DNA of 64,000 nucleotides from Arthrobacter sp. EpRS71 (GTDB lineage: Bacteria > Actinomycetota > Actinomycetes > Actinomycetales > Micrococcaceae). The notes beneath the pieces are model-generated. The model saw nothing but the letters and a program-made list of their open reading frames with translations, did not search any database and was not told the origin of the DNA. Positions 28,854 to 38,047 of this stretch are shown here, one piece after another. Position numbers and translations under genes: made by a program. Location: the NCBI RefSeq assembly GCF_001512285.1, contig NZ_LNUV01000006.1, positions 1,097,273 through 1,161,272 on the forward strand, written 5' to 3'. Each line of letters starts with the position of its first letter. Position 1 is the stretch's first letter.

Positions 28854-29957
28854 GTGAGCGCGATCGTTTCCCTGCGCGGAGTCAGCAAGCTGTTCCCGGT
28901 CCAAGGAAGCAAGCGCAGCCAACGCACCGAACCAGTGCGGGCCGTTGACGACGTCACCCTGGACATTGACGAGGGCACGGTGGTGGGCATCGTGGGATAT
29001 TCCGGTGCCGGAAAATCCACGCTGGTCCGCCTGCTCAACGGCCTGGAACGTCCCACCGAGGGCCAGGTGTTCGTCAAGGGCCAGGACATCTCCTCGCTCC
29101 CCGAAGGCCAGTTGCGCAAAGTCCGTGCTGGCATCGGCATGATCTTCCAACAATTCAATCTCCTGAAGTCCCGCACCGTGTTCGGAAACGTCGCGTATCC
29201 GTTGAAGGTGGCAGGATGGCCCAAAGAGAAGATCAAGCCGCGGGTGGACGAACTCCTGGAATTTGTGGGCATCGCGGACAAATCACGTTCCTACCCCCGC
29301 CGGCTTTCCGGCGGACAGCAGCAACGCGTCGGCATTGCCCGTGCCCTGGCCAACGCCCCGGACATCCTGCTCGCCGACGAAGCCACCAGCGCACTGGACC
29401 CGGAAACCACCCGCGACGTCCTCCGACTGCTCCTCCGCATCAACAAGGAACTCGGCACCACCGTTGTGGTGATCACCCACGAGATGCACGTTGTCCGGGA
29501 AATCTGCGACACCGTAGTGATGATGGAATCCGGCCGGGTAGTGGAAGCCGGACCCACCTACTCCGTGTTCGCCGACCCCCAGAGCGCCTCCACCCAACGC
29601 TTCGTCTCCACCGCCGTTCACGGCACACCGGGATCGGACACCGTCAGCCGCCTCGCAGCGGCACACCCGGGCCAGCTTGTCTCCATTGGCATTTCCGAGT
29701 CAGCGCCCACGCCACTGGTTGCGGCCACGTTCGAGCGCCACGGCGTGGGCTCCAGCGTGGTGTTCGGCGGCGTCACTGAGATCCAGAACAAGATCCTGGG
29801 CACACTCACCTACGAGCTCACAGGCAGCGACGCCTCGATTGACGCCGCGCTCGCCGAGCTAGGTGACGTTACAGCCGTCGAACGCCAAATTCCGACGGCG
29901 GCGCGAGCCGACAGTGCCGTCCCGCACCTTCCCGTCCCCGCGATCGCAGGAGAATAG
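28854..29957 (+). CDS. metN: MetN-type ABC transporter ATPase with NIL domain
   Basis: Walker A GYSGAGKST (48-56), signature LSGGQQQR near 149, Walker B ILLADEATSALD and the switch His in VVITHE. The C-terminal 80 residues (LVSIGISESAPTPLVAATFE onward) are a NIL/ACT-like domain, which in MetN binds methionine and causes trans-inhibition. GTG at 28854 is used because AAGGAGG lies 6-12 bases before it. The divergent 220-base gap to metQ shows no clear riboswitch. Confidence 0.9.
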   Translation: MSAIVSLRGVSKLFPVQGSKRSQRTEPVRAVDDVTLDIDEGTVVGIVGYSGAGKSTLVRLLNGLERPTEGQVFVKGQDISSLPEGQLRKVRAGIGMIFQQFNLLKSRTVFGNVAYPLKVAGWPKEKIKPRVDELLEFVGIADKSRSYPRRLSGGQQQRVGIARALANAPDILLADEATSALDPETTRDVLRLLLRINKELGTTVVVITHEMHVVREICDTVVMMESGRVVEAGPTYSVFADPQSASTQRFVSTAVHGTPGSDTVSRLAAAHPGQLVSIGISESAPTPLVAATFERHGVGSSVVFGGVTEIQNKILGTLTYELTGSDASIDAALAELGDVTAVERQIPTAARADSAVPHLPVPAIAGE

Positions 29958-29959
29958 CC

Positions 29960-30619
29960 ATGACCGACTGGACAACCCTCCTGCCCGTCCTGGGCGAATC
30001 CTTCCAGCAGACCATCTACATGGTGGTCATCACCGTCCTGCTCAGCGGCATCGCCGGCCTGGCGCTGGGCGTCACCCTTTACGCCACCAGGCCCGGAAAC
30101 CTGTTTGCCAATAAGGCCGTGTTCTCGTTCCTGAACTTCCTGGTGAACATCATCCGTCCCATCCCGTTCATCATCTTCATCACGGCCATTGCGCCGCTGA
30201 CCTTGATCATCATGGGCACCACTATTGGCACGACGGCGGCGATCCTGCCCATGGCGCTGATGGCCGGCGTGGTGATTGGCCGGGTAGTGGAGCAAAACCT
30301 GGTGGCGTCCGATCCGGGCGTGGTTGAGGCCGCCCGGGCCATGGGTGACAGCAGGCTTCACATCCTGTGGTCCGTGGTGATTCCCGAGTCGCTGGCGCCG
30401 CTGATCCTGGGCTACACGTTCATGATCATCGCGATTGTGGACATGTCTGCCATGGCCGGGTACATCGGCGGCGGTGGGCTGGGTAACTTCGCCATCATGT
30501 ACGGCTACCAGCAGTTCAACTGGGAAGTCACCCTGGTGACCGTCCTGATCATCATCGTCATGGTTCAGGCCGCGCAGTTGCTGGGTAACTTCCTGGCCCA
30601 GCGCATCCTTCGCCGCTAA
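29960..30619 (+). CDS. metI: MetI-type ABC transporter permease
   Basis: A 219-residue integral membrane protein with five helices and the EAA-type loop VVEAARAMGDSRLHILWSVVIPES contacting MetN. MetI features include IIRPIPFIIFITAIAPLT and YIGGGGLGNFAIMYGYQQF. The ATG at 29960 follows GGAGAATAGCC, 3 bases after the metN stop. Together with MetQ it imports methionine or a related organosulfur compound. Confidence 0.9.
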   Translation: MTDWTTLLPVLGESFQQTIYMVVITVLLSGIAGLALGVTLYATRPGNLFANKAVFSFLNFLVNIIRPIPFIIFITAIAPLTLIIMGTTIGTTAAILPMALMAGVVIGRVVEQNLVASDPGVVEAARAMGDSRLHILWSVVIPESLAPLILGYTFMIIAIVDMSAMAGYIGGGGLGNFAIMYGYQQFNWEVTLVTVLIIIVMVQAAQLLGNFLAQRILRR

Positions 30620-30636
30620 CTTTCAGGAGCCACAAC

Positions 30637-31797
30637 ATGCCTATCGAATTCCTCGGTATGGGTGCCGGCAACGACTCCACGGAGACGTCCCCTGCCACCA
30701 CGCCTTTCTTCGACCCCCAGTACGCGGCCCGCATCGCGAGGATCCATGAGGACAACAACTGGGACCACGTACTTTTTGCCTACAACTCCACCACACAGGA
30801 TCCTTCGGTCCACGCGGCGTGGGTTGCTGCGAACACGGAACGGATCCAACTGCGCTTGGCACACCGGCCCAATGTTTCCCACCCGACGTTCGCCGCCCGG
30901 TCCTTCCTGACGCTGGACCACATCGCACAAGGCCGGCTGACCGTGCACTTCATCACCGGTGGAAGCCAAGCGGACCAGGCCCGCGAGGGCGATTTCCTGG
31001 CCAAGGATGCGCGGTACGGCCGGACGCAGGAGTACATGCAGATCGTGCGGCGGGCGTGGTCCGGGGATTCGTTCAGTTGGGACAGCGAGCATTACCGCTT
31101 CGAAAACTTCGCCTCTGGTCTGGGGCCCTTTGCCGGGAAGAGACCTGGCATTTCCTTTGGCGGTTCCTCGGTAGCGGCATGGTCTGTGGGTGCCGCTGAA
31201 GCTGACATCTATGCGCTCTTCGGCGAGCCGCTGGCCGACGCAGCTTCGCAGCAAGAGCAGATCCTTGCGCGGGCCGCTGCAATGGGCAGGCTTGAACCGT
31301 TGCGCTGGCAGATCGCCTTCCGGCCGATCGTCGCGGCAACCGATGAGCTGGCGTGGGAGAAGGCGCACGCCATCCTTGGGACGTTCGAGGCGCGACGATC
31401 CGCTGGCGAGGTGATTGATCCTGTGCGCCATTACAACCAGAAGCCAGAAGCTGCCGGCACCCTCAGGCTCTTAGCAGCCGCGGAACGTGGCGACCTCCAC
31501 GACCGCGCCCTCTGGACGGCCCTCGCCAAAGCAGCGGGCGGCGGGGGAGGAAGCGCGACGGCGTTGGTCGGCTCCTACGACACCGTCACCCGCGCGATCT
31601 TGGACTACCACGACCTCGGATTCGAGATCTTCGGCCTCCGCGGCTACGACTTCGTCCCGGACGCACTCGAGTTTGGCCAGCACGTCATCCCGCAGTTGAA
31701 GCAGGAAGTGGCGCGCCGGGAGCAGGGCCGTACCGCCGAGGAACTCCGGGCGGGCCAGGCCGCCGCCCGGGCACGAGTGCTGGCCCACACCTCCTGA
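30637..31797 (+). CDS. SsuD-like luciferase-type flavin monooxygenase (386 aa)
   Basis: Similar in plan to alkanesulfonate monooxygenase. It contains IARIHEDNNWDHVLFAYNS, the beta strand with LRLAHRPNVSHPTFAARSFLTLDHIAQGR, and VHFITGGSQADQAREGDFL followed by RYGRTQEYMQIVRRAW. SsuD-type enzymes use FMNH2 to release sulfite from sulfonates. The ATG at 30637 has CAGGAG upstream and lies 17 bases after metI, so it belongs to that operon. A C-terminal Ala/Arg-rich tail is unusual. The exact substrate cannot be read from sequence. Confidence 0.88.
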   Translation: MPIEFLGMGAGNDSTETSPATTPFFDPQYAARIARIHEDNNWDHVLFAYNSTTQDPSVHAAWVAANTERIQLRLAHRPNVSHPTFAARSFLTLDHIAQGRLTVHFITGGSQADQAREGDFLAKDARYGRTQEYMQIVRRAWSGDSFSWDSEHYRFENFASGLGPFAGKRPGISFGGSSVAAWSVGAAEADIYALFGEPLADAASQQEQILARAAAMGRLEPLRWQIAFRPIVAATDELAWEKAHAILGTFEARRSAGEVIDPVRHYNQKPEAAGTLRLLAAAERGDLHDRALWTALAKAAGGGGGSATALVGSYDTVTRAILDYHDLGFEIFGLRGYDFVPDALEFGQHVIPQLKQEVARREQGRTAEELRAGQAAARARVLAHTS

Positions 31798-31810
31798 CGC
31801 TCAGTTCAGG

Positions 31811-31829
31811 ATGTGAGAGAGCGTTGGGG
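31811..31829. repeat. REP-like 19-bp element, copy 1
   Basis: ATGTGAGAGAGCGTTGGGG lies in the 33-base gap between convergent genes (flavin monooxygenase and beta-synthase). An exact inverted copy is at 44660-44678 and a near copy at 44742-44759, both again at the end of a gene. Confidence 0.65.
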
Positions 31830-31830
31830 G

Positions 31831-33204
31831 TTAGGTGAGCGTCGCGGCGATTCGGCCGTCAACCAGGACCGCGATGACCTCCGGGGCAGCACCAGCACCA
31901 GACTCCGGGTCCGCGGCGGCTCCAGCCTCTGATGCCGGCAGTCCCGCGGCAACCGTCCGGTACGGGATACCAGCGGTGACCGCCGGCGAGGCAGGCTCAA
32001 CGCCGCGCAGCGAACGCAGGGTCACCACTCCCACTACTTCACGTGGGTGAACGGTCCCGAAACTCTGGCCCCGGTTCAGGACCAAGAACACCGGTTCGTC
32101 CGGTGCCACGTCGCGGGAGTGAAGTTCGACGACGGCCTCCGCCGCTGTCAGGTCGCTCGCCAAAAGCTGCACTCCGGCAGGCGCAGCGGTGAGAAGCGAA
32201 CGGATGGTTCCTTCCGGCGTCGTGGGTTCCAGGAAGCCGAGCGAGGCGAGCCAGTGGTCGTCGAAATAGGTGGAGAGGTAGTTCCGGCCTGAGTCCGGCA
32301 GGACCACCACGACGGTGTGCTCCTCGTCCAAGGTTTCGGCGAGGTTCAGGGCTGCTGCCAGGGCGGTCCCGCCGGTGGCACCGATGAGGAGTCCTTCCTC
32401 ACGGGCAGCACGGCGGGCGGTGAAAATGGCGTCGCGATCACTGATGCTGATGTATTTGTCCACCAGCGCGGTGTCGAACGCCTCAGGCCAGATGTCCTCA
32501 GTCGACGCCGGGTGCAGGGGATGGCCGGCGCCCTCCGTGTATTTGAGCGAACCGTTGCCCCCTCCGTAACGGGAGTGCTCGGGATCTGCGGCAATGACCT
32601 GCACTCGACCGTCGCTGGCCTGCTTCAAGTACCGGCCGGTTCCGCTGATGGTTCCGCCGGTCCCGACGCTGGACACAAAGTGGGTCACAGCGCCCTGGGT
32701 ATCGGCCCAGATTTCCGGACCGGTACCTTCCCAATGGGCCTGCGGGTTGGCAGGGTTGTCGTACTGCAGCGCGAGCCAGGCCCCGGGAGTGGAGGCAGCG
32801 AAGGCCGCAGCCCGGTTGGCCAGGTGGCTGGGATCGGATCGCGGAACGAAATCGGCCACCAGGTGGACCTCGGCTCCGAAAGCGCGCAAGAGGCGGATCT
32901 TCTCAGCAGCCGTGGCCGCCGGAGCGAATATCACCGAGCGGTATCCCAGTTGCGCGGCCACCAAGCTCAGCCCGATCCCGGTGTTGCCGCTGGTCCCTTC
33001 CACCACAGTCCCGCCGGGCTCCAACAAACCGGTCCGTTCTGCGGCCCGGATCATGGAGAGGGCGGCCCGGTCCTTCACGCTCCCGCCAATGTTCTGGAAC
33101 TCGAGCTTCGCGTAGATGCGGGGCCGGACACCTTCGCCCAGCCGCTTCAGCCGAAGCAGGGGAGTGCCGCCGATTGCGTCCAGGACTGATTCATACACGG
33201 TCAT
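31831..33204 (-). CDS. PLP-dependent cysteine/cystathionine beta-synthase with a C-terminal regulatory-like region
   Basis: Fold type II PLP enzyme: Lys44 in NIGGSVKDRAA binds PLP, EGTSGNTGIG holds the substrate carboxylate and SVGTGGTISGTG the phosphate. The 320-residue catalytic part is followed by 130 residues in the place of a CBS pair, with only weak CBS resemblance (QLLASDLTAAEAVVELHSRD). It converts serine or O-acetylserine plus homocysteine or sulfide to cystathionine or cysteine. It lies between sulfur-oxygenase genes and probably feeds released sulfur into amino acids. Faces away from the MFS gene. Confidence 0.85.
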   Translation of the reverse strand: MTVYESVLDAIGGTPLLRLKRLGEGVRPRIYAKLEFQNIGGSVKDRAALSMIRAAERTGLLEPGGTVVEGTSGNTGIGLSLVAAQLGYRSVIFAPAATAAEKIRLLRAFGAEVHLVADFVPRSDPSHLANRAAAFAASTPGAWLALQYDNPANPQAHWEGTGPEIWADTQGAVTHFVSSVGTGGTISGTGRYLKQASDGRVQVIAADPEHSRYGGGNGSLKYTEGAGHPLHPASTEDIWPEAFDTALVDKYISISDRDAIFTARRAAREEGLLIGATGGTALAAALNLAETLDEEHTVVVVLPDSGRNYLSTYFDDHWLASLGFLEPTTPEGTIRSLLTAAPAGVQLLASDLTAAEAVVELHSRDVAPDEPVFLVLNRGQSFGTVHPREVVGVVTLRSLRGVEPASPAVTAGIPYRTVAAGLPASEAGAAADPESGAGAAPEVIAVLVDGRIAATLT

Positions 33205-33396
33205 GCGGCCACGCTAAGACGCGGACATCGCCCCACAAAAAAGCGTTTCCCGCTGCGTCCTTCCGTGACCGGAGCCTCGGCGAACAAGCCCCAAAGAGTC
33301 ATAAACATGTCACCGGCGGTAACCCGGATTAACGCCTCTTAACCGGGTGTCTCGCGATACCCAAAGCCGGGAAGAACCCGCCTAGAGTCCACAATC

Positions 33397-34932
33397 ATGG
33401 GCCATGGAAATCACGCTAAACGTTCCGCCCTCTGGCTTTGCCTGGGTGCCGGATTCATCACGCTGCTGGACCAGGCAATGTTCGTCCTGGCCGTTCCCGC
33501 GATGTCCGCCTCCCTGCACGCCGATTCCGGGTCCGTGCAATGGATCCTGGCGAGCTACTCGCTGGCGTTCGGCGTCGCATTGGTTCCCGCCGGCAGGCTG
33601 GGTGACATCGTCGGGAGGCGCACGCTTTTCATCGCCGGCATTGCCGTTTTCGGGGCATCCAGTCTGGTGGGCGGCCTGGCCACCGACCCGTCGCTGGTCA
33701 TCATCGCCAGGCTCCTCCAAGGACTCGGCGCGGGCACCCTGAACCCGCAGGTGCTCGGACTCCTGCAGGACATCTATCAGGGACACGACCGCGCAAAGGC
33801 CTTGGGCGCCTATGCCGCCGCCGGTGGTTCCGCTGCAGTGTGCGGGCCACTGATCGGGGGACTGGTCCTCTCACTGGGCGACCCCGCGATCGGATGGCGG
33901 ATCCTGTTCCTGGCGAACGTTCCCCTGGTGCTGATCCTGGTGCCACTTGCCTTCCGGCTCCTCCCGCGGCCGGCAGGCAAAAACCCCGGAAACGCCAAGC
34001 CGTCCATCGACATCTTGGGCGCGTTGCTGTTGGGCGGAGTGGTGGTGGCATCACTCATTCCCACCATCTACGGCGCGGGCACCATTGCTGTGACGTCGCT
34101 GGTGATCGGTGCCGGTGCGCTCCTCGCCTTCGCCGGCTGGGAGATCCTGTACCACCGGCGCGGCCGAACCCCGTTGCTCAGTGCCTCGCTGGCAAAATCC
34201 AAGGGTTATGCACTGGGCACAGTGGTGGCACTCTGCCAGTTTGGCGTGGGCGCGGGAATGGCCGCTGTGACGGCGTTCTACTTCCTGTCCGGGACCGGAC
34301 TGGCTCCGTTGGCAGCGGCAGCCATCCTTGCGCCGCAAGCCGCTGGCATGCTGCTGGCGTCCAGTTTCAGCTGGCGTTTCGTGGCTCGCTACGGGCGTGC
34401 CGGGATCGTGTACGCACTTCTCGGCAGCTTGGCCTGCCTGATTGCCAAAGACCTTTTTGTGCAGGGGCTCGACGGCGGGACAGCGGCTCTTGCGGTGGCC
34501 GCCGTCGGGCTTCTCCAAGGTGTGGCAACAGGCCTGGTGGTCGCGCCGAACCAGACACTCACCCTGGCCCATGCGCCCGTGGGTGCCGCCGGAGTGGCCG
34601 CAGGGTTCTACCAACTCAGCCAACGGTTCGCTGCGGCGCTGTGCTCGGCCGCGGCAGCAGGAATGTTCCTTCAAGCCCATGGCGCGGCCACCGGTGCAGC
34701 CTCCAAGGACGCCTTCCACCAAGGCATCGTGATGTGCTGCATCTTGCTGGGCGTCGCCTTGCTCGCCGGCGGAATCGACTGGCTGCGCGAGGCGCGGGAC
34801 CGCACAAAGACGAGTGCCGCCGTCGTGACTTCCGGGAGGGAAGCCGCGACGACGGCACTGGTGCTGACGCCGGAAGGCACGACGGCGGCAGGTACTCAGC
34901 GCTCGGAAGTCACCGATTCGGTGGACGCCTGA
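33397..34932 (+). CDS. MFS transporter of the DHA2 (EmrB/QacA, 14-helix) family
   Basis: The 511-residue protein has about 14 hydrophobic segments. Motif A region reads GRLGDIVGRRTLFIAG, motif C-like GAYAAAGGSAAVCGPLIGG, and there is an early Asp in TLLDQAMFVLAVP typical of DHA2 exporters. Drug or metabolite efflux is likely; substrate unknown. ATG at 33397. Its last 37 bases overlap the convergent rhodanese gene. The polar 45-residue tail is not part of the conserved fold. Confidence 0.85.
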   Translation: MGHGNHAKRSALWLCLGAGFITLLDQAMFVLAVPAMSASLHADSGSVQWILASYSLAFGVALVPAGRLGDIVGRRTLFIAGIAVFGASSLVGGLATDPSLVIIARLLQGLGAGTLNPQVLGLLQDIYQGHDRAKALGAYAAAGGSAAVCGPLIGGLVLSLGDPAIGWRILFLANVPLVLILVPLAFRLLPRPAGKNPGNAKPSIDILGALLLGGVVVASLIPTIYGAGTIAVTSLVIGAGALLAFAGWEILYHRRGRTPLLSASLAKSKGYALGTVVALCQFGVGAGMAAVTAFYFLSGTGLAPLAAAAILAPQAAGMLLASSFSWRFVARYGRAGIVYALLGSLACLIAKDLFVQGLDGGTAALAVAAVGLLQGVATGLVVAPNQTLTLAHAPVGAAGVAAGFYQLSQRFAAALCSAAAAGMFLQAHGAATGAASKDAFHQGIVMCCILLGVALLAGGIDWLREARDRTKTSAAVVTSGREAATTALVLTPEGTTAAGTQRSEVTDSVDA

Positions 34933-35336
34933 GTAGTGGCGGCGGGCGGTGCCGCTTCGACGGGCGGTGCGGTGGGCCCGGTGGTGGGGACCCCGGCGTC
35001 GCGGAGGGCCGGGAAGCCACCATCCACGTGGACAGCGTTGGCGTAGCCGAGGACCTGGAGCTTCTGCGCGACGGGTCGTGAACCGTTGACAGAGCCGCAG
35101 AACACCACGATCTTCTGGTCCGTGCCGGTGACCTGGGGCAGCCGGTGGGCGGATTCAAGGCTGAAGTCCTCCTCCACGTGCTCGCGGTTCACCACCACGG
35201 CGCCGGGGACTGCGCCGGTGCTGGCGCGGCCGCCTTCGCTGCGGACGTCGATCAGCAGGGCGCCGTCTTCGATGAGCTTGGCGGCGGCATCGGCGGTGAT
35301 CAGCTGGGTGTCTTGGACTTCGGTTTCGATGGACAT
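34896..35336 (-). CDS. Rhodanese-like sulfurtransferase (146 aa)
   Basis: A single rhodanese domain with LLIDVRSEGG and the active loop CGSVNGS (Cys80), atypical because Asn and Gly replace the usual basic residue. A Pro/Ala/Thr-rich 35-residue tail follows. It is 41 bases downstream of the MsnO8-type monooxygenase gene on the same strand and probably handles sulfane sulfur made by it. ATG at 35336 preceded by AAGGGAG. Confidence 0.88.
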   Translation of the reverse strand: MSIETEVQDTQLITADAAAKLIEDGALLIDVRSEGGRASTGAVPGAVVVNREHVEEDFSLESAHRLPQVTGTDQKIVVFCGSVNGSRPVAQKLQVLGYANAVHVDGGFPALRDAGVPTTGPTAPPVEAAPPAATTQASTESVTSER

Positions 35337-35377
35337 GGTGCTCCCTTATGTAGGTGGTGGTTGGAAAATCGGAAAGG

Positions 35378-36517
35378 CTAGAGACCCCATACCTCGGCGA
35401 GCAGTTGGTAGGAGTTCTGCCGGTCGGCGGGGTCATGGGCAATGGTGGTGATGAGAAGTTCCTGGGCACCGGTGGCCCGCTGCAAAGTGCGGAGTCCTTC
35501 GCTGACCTGGTGGGGGTCGCCCACGAACCGGGTGTCCAGGCGATCCTTGATGAGCTCCCCGGCTTCGGCGTCCAAGGAAAGCTCCAGCGCATCCTCCGGG
35601 GACGGGTACGGGATGGCGCCGTGGCCGCTGCGGATCCCGTGAACCCACTGGGCGTAGCCGCGGGCCAAGCGCTGGGCCTGGCGTTCCTCCGGGGCTACCA
35701 GCACGTCCGCGGAGACGATCACATGCGGTTCCGGCAAGGCCGCGGAGGGTTCGAAGTGAGCCCTGTACTCGGCAATGGAGTCCAGCACGCCTGCCGGTGC
35801 CACGTGGTAGTTCGCGCCGAAGGGGAGACCTAACTTGCCAGCCAAGCGGGCGCTGGGGCCGGCGGTGGACCCATGGATCCAAAACTGGGGCGACTGGCCA
35901 AGAGCGGGTGTAGCCGTGACTTCCTCGCCGTGTTTGGTCCTGTACTCGCCGGTGAAAAATCCGATGATGTCCTGGAGGTCGTTCTCGAAGTTGTCCGTAT
36001 CACCGGGAAAGCGACCCAGCAGTTCACCCTGCAGCCGGAACTTCCTGGGCAGGACCGCACCAAAGATGGGGCGCGGCGCGGGGATCAGCAGTCCGTCAAC
36101 CACCCGATCGGTGGGTTCCGAAGAGTCAGCGGGTACCACACCGGGAGCCGGATCGCTGGGGGATTTGGGCGGGCCGGAGCGGCCGAAGCCCAAGTCCACG
36201 CGGTCCGGGAACACGGCGGCCAGCGTTCCAATACTCTCGGCAATCTGGAGCGGCCTGTAGTTCCCCAGCAAGGTGGCCGCGGTACCCACCCTGATGGTCT
36301 TGGTGGCGGAGGCAACCAACCCGGCCAGAATGTGCGGGGCTGATCCTGCAACGCCGGTGTTGAGGTGGTGCTCGGCCAGCCAATACCGCGAGTAGCCGGA
36401 AGCCTCGGCAGCGGCGGCAAGGGCAAGGGTGCTCCGCAGGGCATCGCCGGGAGTCTGACCGGCGGACACCGGGCTCAGGTCAAGGACGGACAGGGGAGTA
36501 ACTGGAGGCTTCGGCAT
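35378..36517 (-). CDS. Luciferase-like flavin oxidoreductase, MsnO8 type
   Basis: The 379-residue TIM-barrel protein has PLSVLDLSPVSAGQ at the N-terminus and AAEASGYSRYWLAEHHL followed by SAPHILAGLVASATKTIRVG. DLGFGRSG and the late GDPHQVSEGLRTLQRATGAQELLITTI complete the MsnO8 pattern. Members are single-component or reductase-dependent flavin monooxygenases. Operon with the rhodanese gene. Divergent from the riboswitch operon. Sulfur role inferred from the setting. Confidence 0.88.
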   Translation of the reverse strand: MPKPPVTPLSVLDLSPVSAGQTPGDALRSTLALAAAAEASGYSRYWLAEHHLNTGVAGSAPHILAGLVASATKTIRVGTAATLLGNYRPLQIAESIGTLAAVFPDRVDLGFGRSGPPKSPSDPAPGVVPADSSEPTDRVVDGLLIPAPRPIFGAVLPRKFRLQGELLGRFPGDTDNFENDLQDIIGFFTGEYRTKHGEEVTATPALGQSPQFWIHGSTAGPSARLAGKLGLPFGANYHVAPAGVLDSIAEYRAHFEPSAALPEPHVIVSADVLVAPEERQAQRLARGYAQWVHGIRSGHGAIPYPSPEDALELSLDAEAGELIKDRLDTRFVGDPHQVSEGLRTLQRATGAQELLITTIAHDPADRQNSYQLLAEVWGL

Positions 36518-36701
36518 GGCACGACACTACGGAGCCACGCGCAGAGCCCAAAGCCGATCCGTCACCCCGCTCAACCGGGCTAAATCCAACGAAATCCGGC
36601 GAAACGGGCCGTCACAACCGACCCTTCAAAGGCCCGAAAATGACGATTCCAGCAGCCCTTTGACGCGGTATTTCCCGCCTTGACGCTGCAAGTCCAGCGG
36701 T

Positions 36702-36731
36702 TTGTACATTCCTTGGACAGCCTCCTAGATT
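36702..36731 (+). promoter_or_regulatory. Candidate promoter of the riboswitch operon
   Basis: TTGTAC at 36702-36707 and TAGATT at 36726-36731 (18-base spacer) are partial matches to -35 and -10 boxes. They would start transcription at about 36738, just before the first helix of the riboswitch. Confidence 0.35.
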
Positions 36732-36737
36732 CAAGTT

Positions 36738-36824
36738 CAGGTCAAGAGTCAGCACGCCAAGGACCGGCTCGTGCTGCGGCAACCCTCAGGCATTACGTGG
36801 CGGGGTGCTCCGGAAACAGACCAG
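36738..36824 (+). promoter_or_regulatory. SAM-IV-type (S-adenosylmethionine) riboswitch
   Basis: Helix P1 is GGTC (36740-36743) with GACC (36819-36822). Inside it come AAGAGT, then P2 CAGCACG (36750-36756) with CGTGCTG (36770-36776), then the conserved CGGCAACCCTC (36777-36787) and GGGGTGCTCCGG (36802-36813). This order and the CGGCAACC...GGGGTGC core are the SAM-IV signature found in actinobacteria. It lies 60 bases upstream of the first gene of the operon, consistent with SAM repressing expression. Confidence 0.85.
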
Positions 36825-36885
36825 GCCGCATCTGCGGCAAGTGAATGTCGTCCCAGCCGCTGTGCGGCCTCTGAAAGAGAGAATC

Positions 36886-37983
36886 ATGCCTTCCACACCT
36901 GTACCCGCATTCCGCTCCCGCGTCATCGCGTTGGAGCTCGACGGCGACGGAGCCCACCCCGCGTCGTGGCGCAAGGCCCACCATGATCCGCAGGCGCTAT
37001 TGGGGGGCCAGCGGATCCGTGAAACCGTGCTAGCAGCGGACATCGCCGGTTTCCATGTGTCCACGTTCAAGGACAGCCGCGTGGTGGATCCTGGAAGCAC
37101 CGGGATTGCGGGCCGGATTGATGCGATCCAGCGCGCGGCCTTTGCAGCACCGATCACACGGTCCATCGGTCTTGTCCCTGAGGCCGGAACGCTCTTCACT
37201 GAGCCGTTCCATGTAGCCACGCAGCTGGCCAGCCTGGACTACTCCTCCTTGGGGAGGGCGGGTTGGCTGGTCACCGCGGACAACCTGGCCAAGGAAGCCC
37301 GTTCCGTGGGGCGCACGCAGTTGCCAGAAGGACAGGTAGCCAGCGAAGCCGCGGATGTGGTCCAAGCCAGCCGCCGGCTTTGGGACTCCTGGGAAGACGA
37401 CGCGGTGATCCGTGACGTTGCAACGGGGCGGTACCTGGACCGGGACAAGCTGCACTACGCCGACTTTGACGGTGAGCGCTTCTCCGTCAAGGGACCGTCC
37501 ATCATCCCGCGCCCACTCCAAGGGCAGCTCGTGGTGTTCGCGCCTGCTGAACTGATTCCCGCCGTCGAGGCTGATGTTGCCTTGGTCTCCGCAGACACCA
37601 CGGACGACCTCCCGCAAGCTGCCCAGGCGGCAGCATCTTCGGGTGCGCCGCGGACCTTGGTGGAGCTGGACGTCATCCTCGATTCCCGTGGGCAGACCGC
37701 GGAGGACCGTCTGGCCGAACTGGACTCGTACGAAGAGTGGACGGGGGGTGCCCGCTACGTGGGCAGCACCGAAGGCTTGGTGGAGCTGCTCACCACGCTG
37801 TTCGCAGCAGCCGACGGCGTCCGCCTCAAGCCAGCGGTACTGGACGTGGACCTCCCCGAATTGGCCAACAAGGTGCTCCCCGAACTGCACCGCAGCGGGT
37901 TGGTGGTGCCGCCGCTTCCGGGCGCCACACTCCGTGAAACCTTCGGCCTTCCCCGTCCCGCCAACCGCTTCGCCGCAGCCTGA
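36886..37983 (+). CDS. Luciferase-like flavin oxidoreductase (365 aa), divergent member
   Basis: The luciferase-like barrel is recognisable in VIALELDGDGAHPASWRK, the long helix region with FTEPFHVATQLASLDYSSLGRAGWLVT and the DFDGERFSVKGPSIIPRPLQG segment, all of which parallel NtaA-type enzymes. It is about 80 residues shorter than the next gene product and lacks some of its loops, so it may be a non-identical partner subunit. ATG 36886 is chosen because GAAAGAGAG lies 5-13 bases upstream. First gene behind the SAM-IV element. Confidence 0.82.
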   Translation: MPSTPVPAFRSRVIALELDGDGAHPASWRKAHHDPQALLGGQRIRETVLAADIAGFHVSTFKDSRVVDPGSTGIAGRIDAIQRAAFAAPITRSIGLVPEAGTLFTEPFHVATQLASLDYSSLGRAGWLVTADNLAKEARSVGRTQLPEGQVASEAADVVQASRRLWDSWEDDAVIRDVATGRYLDRDKLHYADFDGERFSVKGPSIIPRPLQGQLVVFAPAELIPAVEADVALVSADTTDDLPQAAQAAASSGAPRTLVELDVILDSRGQTAEDRLAELDSYEEWTGGARYVGSTEGLVELLTTLFAAADGVRLKPAVLDVDLPELANKVLPELHRSGLVVPPLPGATLRETFGLPRPANRFAAA

Positions 37984-38047
37984 CGCCGGCTGACCAACGC
38001 CCGCCGCCAAGAGCCCACTCACAGAGCCAGATTCAGAGAGAAGAACC

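Noticed and set aside
36518..36700. Additional small gene upstream of the SAM-IV element
   Set aside because: No open frame with a ribosome site; the stretch fits a divergent promoter region.
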